Part shown: in pieces, positions 9,656-18,090 of the stretch | Layout of the letters: every line of letters starts with the position of its first letter | Numbering within the stretch: the stretch's first letter is position 1 | DNA from: Colivivens sp963594655 | Lineage (GTDB): Bacteria > Bacteroidota > Bacteroidia > Bacteroidales > Bacteroidaceae | Direction: 5' to 3' | Length of the DNA: 58,746 nt | Assembly: GCA_963594655.1 (NCBI GenBank) | Contig: CAVBFD010000010.1 | Span: 1-58,746, forward strand | The notes under the pieces: model-generated | What the model was told of the DNA's origin: nothing | Seen by the model: only the letters and a program-made list of their open reading frames with translations | Databases searched by the model: none | Position numbers and translations under genes: made by a program

Positions 9656-11068
9656 TTATTTGGAGAACTGCCACCAGTCGAAAGTAAACAATTTTCCGCC
9701 CTTGTTGCCCTTGAAGACAAGATAAAGGTCGTGCTTGCCGGTCACAGACTTCACCACCGGAGCGGAAAGTGTACGCCACTTCTCCCAACCGCCGGTGTAG
9801 GGGACAGTGAGTGAAGCTACAATATCACCGTCCTTACTGTCCGCGCGCACTTCAATCACCCCACCCTGCAAGGCACTTGCCACAGTAGCTGTGAACTGAC
9901 GTGGGGAAACCGTTCCGAAGTCCACTTCCCGAACCTTGATGAAGTCTTCCGTATGGATTTCGGAGATGTAGACCCCCGTGTCCTCGTTCCACTCCGCCTT
10001 CACGCCCTTCGAGTCGGCGATGGTCTCCGCCTCGGTACGCCTGTACGGGTCGAGAGTGCCGACCGGACTCACACCTTCACGGGTGTGGTGTATAATAGGG
10101 AATGTGCCGTCCTCATTGAACGTGAACTCCTCTACAGCCACACTGCGTCCGAACCCGCCACCGAGTTTACCTGTGTGGTAGATGAAGTACGAACGTCCCT
10201 TGAAGTCAACCACACCACAGTGGTTGGTGAATGACCCTGTGTCCTCCAGCGGCATAATCTCGCCCACGTACTTCCAAGGGCCAAGCGGTTTCTTGCTCAT
10301 GGAATAGGCGATATGCTCAGGCACTCCACCAGCCGCATAAAGCATGTAGTAGTTCTTGCCGCGCTTCATGAGCCACGGCCCTTCGGTGTAACAGTCCTTG
10401 TACTTCACCGTAGAGTCACGCTTCTCGGCGTCGGGGGCACCGAAGCCCTCTATGGTCTGGGTAATCATACCGACCTCCCCCTTGTCGTCCACCCTCTCTT
10501 TCTCTTTCACACCACCCTTGAAGCTAATCATGTCGTCATTCAGACGTGCATAGTAGAGGTGGGGGTTTCCCCAATAGAGGTAAGCCTGTCCGTCAGTGTC
10601 GATAAAGACTGTAGGGTCGATGTTGTCCCACTTACCGTTGTCGAAGAGGGGTTTGCCGAGTACATCCTTGAACGGGCCAGCGGGACTGTCGCCCACAGCC
10701 ACACCGATAGCCATGCCGCCACTCAACTTTGAGTGGGCGCATACATACCAGTAGTACTTGCCTCCACGCTCGATGGTCTGCGAAGCCCATGCCCTGCCGT
10801 CCGCCCATGAGAACGACGAGAGGTTGAGGGGAGAACCGTGGTCTGTCCAGTTGACCATGTCCGACGACGAGTACACACGCCACTCATTCATCCAGAAGAA
10901 GTCGGCTCCGTCCTCATCGTGTCCTGCATAGATGTACATGCGGTCACCATCCACCATCGGGGCGGGGTCACCTGTCAGTTGTGTCTGCACTACCGGGTTC
11001 TGGGCAATGGCTGAATTGCAAAAAGCCATTCCCATACAAAGGGTAATCAATTGTCTGCGTTTCATCAT
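9656..11068 (-). CDS. GH43 arabinofuranosidase-like protein with CBM6-like module
   Basis: A 470-residue secreted enzyme with a signal peptide ending AIAQ (residue 23). The GH43 catalytic residues appear as base Asp34 in TGDPAPMV, Asp151 in NIDPTVF and acid Glu229 in YTEGPWLM. The opening motif with HDEDG and EWRVYSSSDMVNW resembles the GH43_29 type that includes arabinoxylan arabinofuranohydrolases such as Bacillus XynD. Residues about 340-470 form a CBM6-like beta-sandwich (AEWNEDTGVY to LFTFDWWQF). It is first in the xylan operon. Two consecutive ATG codons begin the gene; the outer one is given. Precise substrate specificity (arabinose versus xylose) cannot be read from sequence. Confidence 0.9.
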   Translation of the reverse strand: MMKRRQLITLCMGMAFCNSAIAQNPVVQTQLTGDPAPMVDGDRMYIYAGHDEDGADFFWMNEWRVYSSSDMVNWTDHGSPLNLSSFSWADGRAWASQTIERGGKYYWYVCAHSKLSGGMAIGVAVGDSPAGPFKDVLGKPLFDNGKWDNIDPTVFIDTDGQAYLYWGNPHLYYARLNDDMISFKGGVKEKERVDDKGEVGMITQTIEGFGAPDAEKRDSTVKYKDCYTEGPWLMKRGKNYYMLYAAGGVPEHIAYSMSKKPLGPWKYVGEIMPLEDTGSFTNHCGVVDFKGRSYFIYHTGKLGGGFGRSVAVEEFTFNEDGTFPIIHHTREGVSPVGTLDPYRRTEAETIADSKGVKAEWNEDTGVYISEIHTEDFIKVREVDFGTVSPRQFTATVASALQGGVIEVRADSKDGDIVASLTVPYTGGWEKWRTLSAPVVKSVTGKHDLYLVFKGNKGGKLFTFDWWQFSK

Positions 11069-11126
11069 TAAAGAATTCGATTGTTATACTGTTATTGAAT
11101 ATTCCGATTGCATGATTATCACGCTG

Positions 11127-11134
11127 CAAAATTA
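11127..11134 (-). promoter_or_regulatory. -7 promoter element of xylan operon
   Basis: On the minus strand this reads TAATTTTG, matching TAnnTTTG, 59 bp before the GH43 start at 11068. No good TTTG lies at the expected upstream spacing, so activation by a regulator is possible. The 11069-11289 gap also has a tandem 10-mer ACGGTGTCAC at 11217-11236 and nothing else that I can identify. Confidence 0.5.
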
Positions 11135-11289
11135 GCGGTAAATAATCATGTCTTCTTTGTCGCAAGTATCAAATACTTTAGATAAAGAAACAACCCGGTA
11201 CGAATCCTACGTCCATACGGTGTCACACGGTGTCACAGCAGGGTTCTCCGCTTCAGTGCGACTGGACGTAATGATGAAACAAAATCCTT

Positions 11290-11790
11290 TTACCTTTTCC
11301 TTACAAGGTCGATGAACACATAACCGTGCGCATGGCGTTCGTCAGCCTCATGTTCCTCACGGCTTACCTCCTCCCACTCCGACCAGTCTACCGTCGGGAA
11401 AAAGGCGTCAGCTCCTGACGGACTGTCGTCAATGACCGTCAGGTAAAGTCTGTCCGCAAGTGGAAGAGCCTGGCGGTACACCTGTTCGCCACCGATGACG
11501 AACACCTCGTCCTCTGCCCGGCACAAGTCGAGCGCGTCCTGCAAGGAATTCACCCACTCCGCCCCCTGGGTGTCCTCCGGAAACTTTACGGTTCGTGTCA
11601 TCACGATGTTCCTCCTGTTTGGCAACGGACGGCGCGGGAACGACTCGAACGTGCGTCTGCCCATGACTACAGGATGACCGGTGGTGGTCGCCTTGAACCG
11701 TTTCATGTCGTTGGGCATACGGTAAAGCAAGCCGTTGTCCTTGCCAATGGCGAAGTTGCGGGCTATCGCCGCTATGATTGAGAGAGTCAT
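11290..11790 (-). CDS. folA: Dihydrofolate reductase
   Basis: A 166-residue protein with the DHFR hallmarks: IIAAIARNFAIGKDNGLLYRMPNDMKRFK at the N-terminus with the catalytic acidic residue in PNDMKRF, GHPVVMGRRTFESFPRRPLPNR (NADPH binding), and VFIGGEQVY-like VIGGEQVYRQALP. It reduces dihydrofolate to tetrahydrofolate in the cytoplasm. Its ATG overlaps the stop codon of thyA by 4 bp (ATGA), so the two are translationally coupled. This pairing is functionally coherent because thymidylate synthase makes the dihydrofolate that DHFR recycles. Confidence 0.97.
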   Translation of the reverse strand: MTLSIIAAIARNFAIGKDNGLLYRMPNDMKRFKATTTGHPVVMGRRTFESFPRRPLPNRRNIVMTRTVKFPEDTQGAEWVNSLQDALDLCRAEDEVFVIGGEQVYRQALPLADRLYLTVIDDSPSGADAFFPTVDWSEWEEVSREEHEADERHAHGYVFIDLVRKR

Positions 11791-12581
11791 ACCGATACCT
11801 TCGCTTTGATGTGGTCGTAGGGATTATAGTTCTCAAGGGTGAAATCCTCGTACTTGAAGTCGAAGATGTCCTTCACCTCGGGATTAAGCCGCATGGTGGG
11901 CAACGGACGCGGTTCACGTGTCAACTGCAACTTGGCCTGTTCGATATGGTCAAGATAGAGGTGCGTGTCGCCTGTGGTATACACGAAGTCGCCTGCCTTG
12001 AGGTTGGTCACCTGCGCCACCATCATGAGCAGCAGACTGTAGGACGCTATGTTGAACGGCACACCGAGGAAGGTGTCGGCACTGCGCTGGTAGAGCTGCA
12101 GGCTGAGTCTGCCGTCAGCCACATAAAACTGGAAGAGGATATGGCACGGTGGCAGGTTCATGTTCTTGATGTCCGCCACGTTCCATGCGCTCACGATGAG
12201 GCGGCGGCTACCGGGATTGTTCTTTATCTCGTCAATCACATTGGTAATCTGGTCGATGTGGCCTCCGTCATAATCGGGCCAACTGCGCCATTGATAGCCG
12301 TAGATATGTCCGAGGTTGCCGTCCGCGTCCGCCCACTCGTTCCATATACGGACACCGCGTTCCTGAAGCCATGAGGCGTTGGTGTCGCCACGGAGAAACC
12401 ACAGCAGTTCATATATGATACTCTTGAGATGCAGTTTCTTGGTAGTCAGAAGCGGGAATCCGTCCTCCAGATTGAACCGCATCTGATTGCCGAACACCCC
12501 TATCGTACCCGTACCGGTACGGTCGTCCTTTCGAGTTCCTTCCCGAAGGATACGGTCAAGCAGATTCAGATATTGTCTCAT
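11787..12581 (-). CDS. thyA: Thymidylate synthase
   Basis: A 264-residue protein, the same length as E. coli ThyA. The catalytic cysteine is Cys146 in LPPCHILFQF, followed by the substrate-binding QRSADTFLGVPFNIASY segment; DRTGTGT near residue 20 binds the dUMP phosphate. It methylates dUMP to dTMP using methylene-tetrahydrofolate. The gene is first in a two-gene operon with folA. A TAnnTTTG promoter element lies 20 bp upstream. Confidence 0.98.
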   Translation of the reverse strand: MRQYLNLLDRILREGTRKDDRTGTGTIGVFGNQMRFNLEDGFPLLTTKKLHLKSIIYELLWFLRGDTNASWLQERGVRIWNEWADADGNLGHIYGYQWRSWPDYDGGHIDQITNVIDEIKNNPGSRRLIVSAWNVADIKNMNLPPCHILFQFYVADGRLSLQLYQRSADTFLGVPFNIASYSLLLMMVAQVTNLKAGDFVYTTGDTHLYLDHIEQAKLQLTREPRPLPTMRLNPEVKDIFDFKYEDFTLENYNPYDHIKAKVSV

Positions 12582-12600
12582 CGTTGTTTGAAGTTTTGTG

Positions 12601-12608
12601 CAAAGTTA
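12601..12608 (-). promoter_or_regulatory. -7 promoter element of thyA-folA
   Basis: On the minus strand this reads TAACTTTG, 20 bp before the thyA ATG. An ATTG about 18 bp further upstream (12627-12630) is a near-consensus -33 element. It directly adjoins the terminator of the exb operon. Confidence 0.6.
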
Positions 12609-12641
12609 CAAAAATAGAGCGAACCACAATGTGATTCGCTC
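12609..12641 (-). terminator. Intrinsic terminator of exbB-exbD operon
   Basis: On the minus strand a perfect 7-bp stem (GAGCGAA at 12617-12623 with TTCGCTC at 12635-12641), extended inward by a CAC/GTG pairing, is followed by TATTTTTG. It lies 24 bp after the stop of the last exbD gene. Confidence 0.8.
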
Positions 12642-12664
12642 CATTAGTTAGTTCAAGTATGTCT

Positions 12665-13141
12665 TTAATCCCCCGCTTTCGGCTGTGGCTTTGTCGCTGA
12701 GTAAACAATCTTCAGCGCATACGCCTTACGGAGGGTCTGCTTCACGTCAGTGATGATACCCATCGGGGTCTTGTGGTCCACCTTCAGCGAGACTGTGTAG
12801 AACGGCTTGTCGCTCTCGGCAAGACTGTTACGGTCAGACATCACGAAGTCGTAAATCTGGCTCACTTCCGCAAAGTCGTCATTGATCTGAATACGTGTAC
12901 CGCTACCCATCTGGGTCCTGTACTGTTCAGTAGGCTGTCCGATATAGATGAACGATGTACATGACTTACGCGCCAGTTTCTCCAGCTGAGTACCTACAGG
13001 GCGGTCGAACCGCACCTTGAAAGTCACCTCACGCATTGATGTCACCATCATGAAGAAGAACAGGACCGAGAAAATCAAGTCTGGCAGAGATGAGGTGTTC
13101 AACTCCGGCATTTCCTTACTTCCTTTATTAAATCTACTCAT
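12665..13141 (-). CDS. ExbD/TolR-family protein (second copy)
   Basis: A 158-residue protein with a short cytoplasmic N-terminus, one membrane segment (about residues 19-37, LPDLIFSVLFFFMMVTSM) with the conserved Asp of ExbD/TolR at PDLIF, and a periplasmic domain. It works with the ExbB-type channel to energise TonB-dependent outer membrane transport. The start is the ATG at 13141, two bases after the stop of the preceding exbD; the upstream TTG at 13147 would overlap that gene. The last 90 residues follow the ExbD fold (YTVSLKVDHKTPMGIITDVKQTLR). Confidence 0.92.
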   Translation of the reverse strand: MSRFNKGSKEMPELNTSSLPDLIFSVLFFFMMVTSMREVTFKVRFDRPVGTQLEKLARKSCTSFIYIGQPTEQYRTQMGSGTRIQINDDFAEVSQIYDFVMSDRNSLAESDKPFYTVSLKVDHKTPMGIITDVKQTLRKAYALKIVYSATKPQPKAGD

Positions 13142-13143
13142 AG

Positions 13144-13734
13144 TCAATTCACCTTTCCATATTGTTTTGGTTCAGCCTCTGAAATCTTCATCGGATAGAC
13201 CTCACGTATAGCTTCCTTCTGCTCCGGGTTCAGGAATTCATACCTGTAACCGAACTCACTCTTTGAGAGTTCGTCACGCAGTTCATTGTAGGCGGCGACG
13301 AGTTGGTCCTGAACTTGAAAATAGACTCCGTAGCTTGTACCGCGGTCGGTCTGAACGGAAATGACATGGTTCTCTGTCACCATCCTGTTTCCGAGCAGTT
13401 TCACCTTCTTTGGCTTCAGCTCAGGGAGATTCGGCCTATTCTCAGGATTTGCAATAAACTCTTTTGCTCTCACTTTCACCTCTTCAAGTCCAACGTAATC
13501 GTCACCAATCATAAGGTAGTTGTCCTTATTGATACGGATGTTGAGGATATTACGTTCCTTGACCTTGATCTCATTGTTCAACTGATCCTCCTCTGGCGGC
13601 TTCGGGAGTGTACGCGGCAGACCCTGGTCAGTGTCCATTGAGGTGGTCACAAGGAAGAAGATGAGCAACATGAATGAAATGTCGGCTGTAGAACTGGTGT
13701 TCAAGCCCGGCATGGATCTTTTTTTCTTACCCAT
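13144..13734 (-). CDS. exbD: ExbD/TolR-family protein (first copy)
   Basis: A 196-residue protein. The membrane anchor (about residues 19-36) carries the proton-path Asp in TADISFMLLIFFLVTTSM. It has a longer periplasmic domain than its neighbour, with an insert rich in Lys, Pro and Glu after the membrane span. Two non-identical ExbD proteins behind one ExbB are usual in Bacteroidetes. I use the ATG at 13734, as the codon at 13740 is a GTG with no added conserved sequence. It starts 18 bp after the four-span membrane protein. Confidence 0.93.
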   Translation of the reverse strand: MGKKKRSMPGLNTSSTADISFMLLIFFLVTTSMDTDQGLPRTLPKPPEEDQLNNEIKVKERNILNIRINKDNYLMIGDDYVGLEEVKVRAKEFIANPENRPNLPELKPKKVKLLGNRMVTENHVISVQTDRGTSYGVYFQVQDQLVAAYNELRDELSKSEFGYRYEFLNPEQKEAIREVYPMKISEAEPKQYGKVN

Positions 13735-13752
13735 AGTCACTCAATTGTTTTA

Positions 13753-14208
13753 TTACTTCTTTGAATTCATAACCACACTGAAGATGATTGCCGCCAACGC
13801 ACACAGGGTGAGGATGGCAATTGAAACCATTGAAGCGTCAGTGATGATGATGTCAGTAGGGTCGTTCCAGTCCTGACCGTTGATCAGCATATGCTCGTCC
13901 TTGTTGGCGATACCGAGACCGACACCCAAGGCGATGGTGATGACCGGCAAGCCCCAAGTGTAGATGTAGGACTTGTTGAAACCGTTCTCAATTACGTAGT
14001 AGATGAAACTTGCAAGCATACAGATACCGCTCGCCACTGTAAGGATGATGGTCCAGATAAGCAGCGCGTCAGTGAACACAGGCGCGTTCTGGTTTGGGTC
14101 CTCCTCATACGGAGTGTCGAATCCCACGATGAAGAAGAGCGCGACCACAACCGCACTGATTCCCATGAGAACCCAAAGCAAGTATTTTGATAATTTATCC
14201 AAATTCAT
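13753..14208 (-). CDS. Four-span membrane protein of exb operon
   Basis: A 151-residue protein with four predicted membrane segments: about residues 8-29, 47-72, 82-101 and 128-147. The only sizeable loops are the acidic YEEDPNQNAP segment after span 1 and INGQDWNDPTD before span 4. No motif is recognised. It lies between exbB and the two exbD genes, a position I recall as common for such a protein in Bacteroidales, so it may be an accessory subunit of the energising complex. That role is inference from position only. Confidence 0.8.
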   Translation of the reverse strand: MNLDKLSKYLLWVLMGISAVVVALFFIVGFDTPYEEDPNQNAPVFTDALLIWTIILTVASGICMLASFIYYVIENGFNKSYIYTWGLPVITIALGVGLGIANKDEHMLINGQDWNDPTDIIITDASMVSIAILTLCALAAIIFSVVMNSKK

Positions 14209-14270
14209 AGTTTGTCTCCTTGTTTAGTGTTGATACTTTTGTTTCCAAGTTACCGTGTAACTTACCTTAA

Positions 14271-15104
14271 TTATTTCTTAAGGTTGTATTTTGCAACGAG
14301 GTCAAGGAGAGAGATAGTTGTGTCTTCCATCTGTGCTGTGATTGACTCAATCTTAGCAAGGATGTAGTTGTAGAACACCTGAAGTACGAGTGCGACGATG
14401 ATACCGAAAATTGTAGTCAACAAAGCGACTTTCATACCTCCCGCAACGACTGTCGGAGAGATGTCACCTGCCTGCTGGATGGCGTCGAACGCCTGAACCA
14501 TTCCGACCACAGTTCCCAAGAATCCGAGTGACGGAGCCATCGCGATGAACAGTGTGATCCATGAGCATCCCTTCTCAAGGTTGGAAGCCTGAACAGCTCC
14601 GTATGCCACTACTGTCTTCTCCACTGCGTCAGCGCCTTGGTCAAGACGCATAAGCCCCTGATAGCTGATGGAAGCGATAGGACCACGGGTGTTGCGGCAG
14701 ATGTTCTTTGCTTTTTCAAGATCCTTGTTAGCGAGAGCCTTGTCAACATCCTCAAGCATCTTGCCAGTCTTAACGTCCGCGAGCGCGAGGTAGATGATAC
14801 GCTCGATACAGAATGCGAGACCTACGATCATTGCGATAGCCACGAATGCCATGAAGCCGGCGTCACCTTCGATGAACTTTGTCTTCATGTTCTTGTACAT
14901 CCCGATCTCCTCAACCTGAGCCTCCGGAACTTCGGCATCCGCCTCTACAGGCGCAGCTGCTGAATCGGCATCCTCAGCCACAGCTGAGTCAACCTGTTCA
15001 ACTGCAGTTGTGTCTACAGCCTCCTCGTCTTGAGCTGACATTGATTGAGTCATTCCTAAGGTAAAGACTCCCATAAGTGCAATTACTGCAAATACTTTTT
15101 TCAT
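14271..15104 (-). CDS. exbB: ExbB/MotA/TolQ-type proton channel protein
   Basis: A 277-residue membrane protein from the ATG at 15104. It starts with a signal-like hydrophobic segment and an Ala/Glu/Asp-rich periplasmic stretch (about residues 25-65), longer than in E. coli ExbB. The channel domain follows: one span near residues 75-95, then the conserved pair with ITLFIAMAPSLGFLGTVVGM and GGMKVALLTTIFGIIVALVLQ. It forms the proton channel with the ExbD proteins encoded downstream and would power TonB. Confidence 0.95.
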   Translation of the reverse strand: MKKVFAVIALMGVFTLGMTQSMSAQDEEAVDTTAVEQVDSAVAEDADSAAAPVEADAEVPEAQVEEIGMYKNMKTKFIEGDAGFMAFVAIAMIVGLAFCIERIIYLALADVKTGKMLEDVDKALANKDLEKAKNICRNTRGPIASISYQGLMRLDQGADAVEKTVVAYGAVQASNLEKGCSWITLFIAMAPSLGFLGTVVGMVQAFDAIQQAGDISPTVVAGGMKVALLTTIFGIIVALVLQVFYNYILAKIESITAQMEDTTISLLDLVAKYNLKK

Positions 15105-15308
15105 TTCTTCTTTCAATTTAAAGATTAATACTGTTATTTGTTTCTATTAATTTCTCTCACTGTTTAACTGTTCCGACCGGGTTCGCAGTAGCGTCACCAC
15201 AGGCTGTAATACACCTCTGGTTTGCCACCAGTTCCCAAATCGCTTGCAAATTACGAAGAATTTGCGACACAGCCACTAAACCAACAACAAAAATACGTTT
15301 TTTTTTCG

Positions 15309-16082
15309 TCACCGGATTAAAAACTCCGAGTTTTTCGCTGTTTGAGTGGCAACAACCCCACTTTCACACCCATAAATTTCAGATAACCGTTCTATTGTAG
15401 CCACTATGAACGCGCTCTCGTTGCGTTTCCCTCTATAAGGCACTGGAGCCAAGTAGGGAGCGTCTGTCTCGACTACTATACGGGACAGGGGAACGGCATT
15501 CTTCAGCACCTGGGGAAGGGTTGATTTCTTGAATGTCACCACCCCACCGATACCGAGTTGGAAACCCTCGAAAGAAAGCAATTGCCGCGCCTCCTCCTCT
15601 GTTCCGCTGAAGCAGTGGAACACGCCACGCAGATGGTCCCGCCTGTGGCGTTCCATCACCTCAACGAGTTCCGCATGGGCGCTGCGGGCATGAATCATGA
15701 GTGGCTTTCCATGTTCCGCAGCCCAACAGACCTGCCGCTCAAACGCGTCCAACTGTTGGTCGGTGTAGGTCTTGTCCCAATAGAAATCGAGACCCACCTC
15801 TCCTATCGCCACGTAAGTGTCCATACGTGACAACAGAATCCGGTGCATCTCGTCAAGCTGTTCCCTATAATCGTCCTTCACCTCCTCAGGGTGCAGTCCT
15901 ATCATCGGATAGAGGACTCCGGGATGGGCGGCGCACAAGTCGGTAAGATGATCCAGTCCCTGCAAGTTTATATTGGGAACAAGTATCCGTTCCACCCCCG
16001 CGTCTCCGGCACGTTGCAGTACACTGTCGAAGTCGGAGGCAAACTCCTCTCCGTCAAGATGCGAATGTGTGTCTACAATCAT
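15309..16082 (-). CDS. TatD family metal-dependent hydrolase
   Basis: A 257-residue TIM-barrel protein from the ATG at 16082. Metal ligands are visible: DTHSHLD at the N-terminus, Glu in GEVGLDFYWD, His in MIHARSAH, HCFSG, and Asp in ETDAPYLAP near residue 205. TatD-type proteins are cytoplasmic 3'-5' DNases or related hydrolases. The start lies 4 bp after the polyprenyl synthetase stop, so the two genes are likely co-transcribed. The upstream alternative start at 16097 would overlap that gene. Confidence 0.93.
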   Translation of the reverse strand: MIVDTHSHLDGEEFASDFDSVLQRAGDAGVERILVPNINLQGLDHLTDLCAAHPGVLYPMIGLHPEEVKDDYREQLDEMHRILLSRMDTYVAIGEVGLDFYWDKTYTDQQLDAFERQVCWAAEHGKPLMIHARSAHAELVEVMERHRRDHLRGVFHCFSGTEEEARQLLSFEGFQLGIGGVVTFKKSTLPQVLKNAVPLSRIVVETDAPYLAPVPYRGKRNESAFIVATIERLSEIYGCESGVVATQTAKNSEFLIR

Positions 16083-16086
16083 ACAC

Positions 16087-17067
16087 CTACTTGTCACGTT
16101 TCAGCAGTCTGTCCGCAAAACCCCTCAAGACGGTTTTCTTCCGGTCGTCCACCTTGACCTTACCGAGGTATTCCAGTGACTCACCAAAGAGTTGTTCTAT
16201 CCTCCGCTGGCACACGTCACGTATTCCCACCTTGTCATATATGCCTGTCACCGCCTTTATCTTCTCGGCAGGACAGAAGTCCGGGGCTTCAATCCAAGTC
16301 CTTAGTTCCCTCTTGCAGTCGTCATCCGCCATGTTATAGGCGTTGATAAGCATGAAGGTCTTCTTGTTGCACAGTATGTCCCCTCCTGTCTTCTTGCCAA
16401 ACACGGCAGGGTCGCCGTACACATCCAGCAGGTCGTCCTGCAACTGGAACGCCAGTCCCATCTTCTCGCCGAAGAGGTACAGGTTCCTGGCGTCTTCCTC
16501 GTCCGCCCCTGCCAGTTGCGCCCCTATCTTCACAGCACAGGCAAGAAGCAGCGATGTCTTCAGACGAATCATCTCCATATACTCGTCCTCCGTCACGTCC
16601 ATACGGCTTTCAAAGTCAACGTCATACTGTTGTCCGTCGCACACTCCCAGAGTCGCGTCATTGAAGGTCTTCAGTGCGTCCATGAGATGGGGCATCGAGG
16701 AGGAGTTCTCCACAAACAGGCGGTAGGCCATGATGAGCATCGCGTCCCCTGAGAGGATGGCTGTGTTCTCGTTCCATTTCCTGTGGACTGTCATGTTACC
16801 CCTGCGCATGTCCGCCTTGTCCATCAGGTCATCGTGCAGAAGTGTGAAGTTATGGTACGTCTCGAGTGCCACGGCATTGGGCAGGATGTCATCCACCTGT
16901 TCCTTGTATAGGTTGTACGCCATCAACATAAGCACGGGACGGAGTCGCTTGCCGCCCAACGAAAGGATGTACTTGATTGGGGCGTAAAGACCGTCAGGTT
17001 CCGCCTTGTACCGCATACCCTCGATATACGCGTTGACTTTACCGTACAGTGTATATTGGTCAATCAT
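16087..17067 (-). CDS. Polyprenyl (trans-isoprenyl) diphosphate synthase
   Basis: A 326-residue cytoplasmic enzyme from the ATG at 17067 (MIDQYTLYG). The first aspartate-rich motif is DDLMDKADMRRG and the second is LQDDLLDVYGD, with the substrate Lys and Arg in GGKRLRPVL. It condenses isopentenyl diphosphate units; the chain length (C15, C20 or longer, for quinones or carotenoids) cannot be told from sequence. In Bacteroidales such proteins are often annotated as geranylgeranyl or farnesyl diphosphate synthases. TatD follows after 4 bp. Confidence 0.93.
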   Translation of the reverse strand: MIDQYTLYGKVNAYIEGMRYKAEPDGLYAPIKYILSLGGKRLRPVLMLMAYNLYKEQVDDILPNAVALETYHNFTLLHDDLMDKADMRRGNMTVHRKWNENTAILSGDAMLIMAYRLFVENSSSMPHLMDALKTFNDATLGVCDGQQYDVDFESRMDVTEDEYMEMIRLKTSLLLACAVKIGAQLAGADEEDARNLYLFGEKMGLAFQLQDDLLDVYGDPAVFGKKTGGDILCNKKTFMLINAYNMADDDCKRELRTWIEAPDFCPAEKIKAVTGIYDKVGIRDVCQRRIEQLFGESLEYLGKVKVDDRKKTVLRGFADRLLKRDK

Positions 17068-17104
17068 ATCAGTAATATTTTTCAGTTGTCGCTTATATAT
17101 ATAA

Positions 17105-17142
17105 ATAAGGTGTGCCACGTTATTTCCCTTGACACACCTTAT
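17105..17142 (-). terminator. Hairpin downstream of tonB
   Basis: ATAAGGTGTG (17105-17114) and CACACCTTAT (17133-17142) are perfect 10-bp arms around an 18-nt loop, 35 bp after the tonB stop. The minus-strand continuation is AT-rich (TTATATATATA) rather than a pure T-run, so termination may be partial. Confidence 0.6.
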
Positions 17143-17177
17143 CGTGAAAAACAAATATCAAACGCATCGCGTCCGTT

Positions 17178-17897
17178 TTAAGTCAGTCGGAACAGCACCG
17201 GCAAAGTATACCTCACACGTACTGGTTTACCTCTCTGCAATCCCGGCTTCCACTTTGGCATACTCTTTACCACACGCATCGCCTCCTTGTCGCAAGCCGC
17301 ATCAAGGGACTTGAGGACCTTCGGGTCAACTATCGTACCGTCCTTGTTCACTACGAACTCGATGATACAACGGCCCTGGATGTTGTTCTCCTGTGCTATT
17401 GAAGGATAGTGGATGTTCTTGCCCAAGTATTTCAGCAACTCTTCCATACCCCCAGGGAACTCAGGCATCTGCTCCACCACCTGGAATATCTCCTCCTCGT
17501 CACTGAACTCACCGGTAGCGATAGGGCCTGTGGTGAAACCGCTGGTATGCACCGGACCGGTAGGACCCGTGATGGCCTGGTTGGTATCCTCCGTACTCTG
17601 GATTTCCTCCTCCTCAATCTCCTCATCGTTATCTACGATGTCGAGGATTTCAGCCACCTGCGGAGCCTCCTGTGGTGGAGGTGGAGCCGCTGACTGGAAT
17701 ATAGGTTGTGTCACAGGCGGAACTTCCTCTTCCATCTGGGCGTAAGCCGCATAGACCACCGGTTCCGTCTCCTTGTAGTCACGGGTAGTCCACTCAAAAG
17801 CGGCAAACAAAGAACCGAGAGCGAAGATGTAGCCAATAAGCATACTGGTACTCTTCTGTCCCTCCAAATCTGCCTTCTTCGATTTCTTAATTTCCAT
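17178..17897 (-). CDS. tonB: Energy transducer TonB
   Basis: A 239-residue protein with one N-terminal membrane anchor (about residues 18-36), a Pro-rich and Glu-rich periplasmic linker (PPPPQEAPQ, then an acidic run), and a C-terminal TonB domain of about 90 residues (YPSIAQENNIQGRCIIEF to VRVRYTLPVLF). It carries proton-motive energy from an ExbB/ExbD complex to outer membrane TonB-dependent receptors. The GGMEELLKYLGKNIHYP segment is typical of Bacteroidetes TonB proteins. It is monocistronic, with its own promoter and terminator, and only 2 kb from the exb operon. Confidence 0.95.
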   Translation of the reverse strand: MEIKKSKKADLEGQKSTSMLIGYIFALGSLFAAFEWTTRDYKETEPVVYAAYAQMEEEVPPVTQPIFQSAAPPPPQEAPQVAEILDIVDNDEEIEEEEIQSTEDTNQAITGPTGPVHTSGFTTGPIATGEFSDEEEIFQVVEQMPEFPGGMEELLKYLGKNIHYPSIAQENNIQGRCIIEFVVNKDGTIVDPKVLKSLDAACDKEAMRVVKSMPKWKPGLQRGKPVRVRYTLPVLFRLT

Positions 17898-17949
17898 AGA
17901 TATTTCGTTTGTTTATTATCCGTTGCAAACACCGCATGGATGTACGTGG

Positions 17950-17957
17950 CAAAGGTA
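17950..17957 (-). promoter_or_regulatory. -7 promoter element of tonB
   Basis: On the minus strand it reads TACCTTTG, 52 bp before the tonB ATG. No clear -33 TTTG lies at 19-bp spacing. Confidence 0.5.
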
Positions 17958-17999
17958 ATACTTTTTTCTTTATGATAAAACGAACAGCATGTTTTTTTC

Positions 18000-18029
18000 A
18001 AAAAAAATAATCGGTTGTCGCCCGATTAT
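18000..18029 (-). terminator. Intrinsic terminator
   Basis: On the minus strand the 8-bp stem ATAATCGG/CCGATTAT (18022-18029 with 18007-18014) is followed by a run of seven T. It ends transcription of the hypothetical gene at 18091-18780. Confidence 0.85.
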
Positions 18030-18090
18030 CACATGAACTGACTGCCGCACTGACAACACAACGTCACAAAACCCGATATGGAGTCCTTCA

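Noticed and set aside
11217..11236. Tandem ACGGTGTCAC 10-mer upstream of the xylan operon
   Set aside because: Two copies only, with no palindromic character; could be chance. Not called as an operator.
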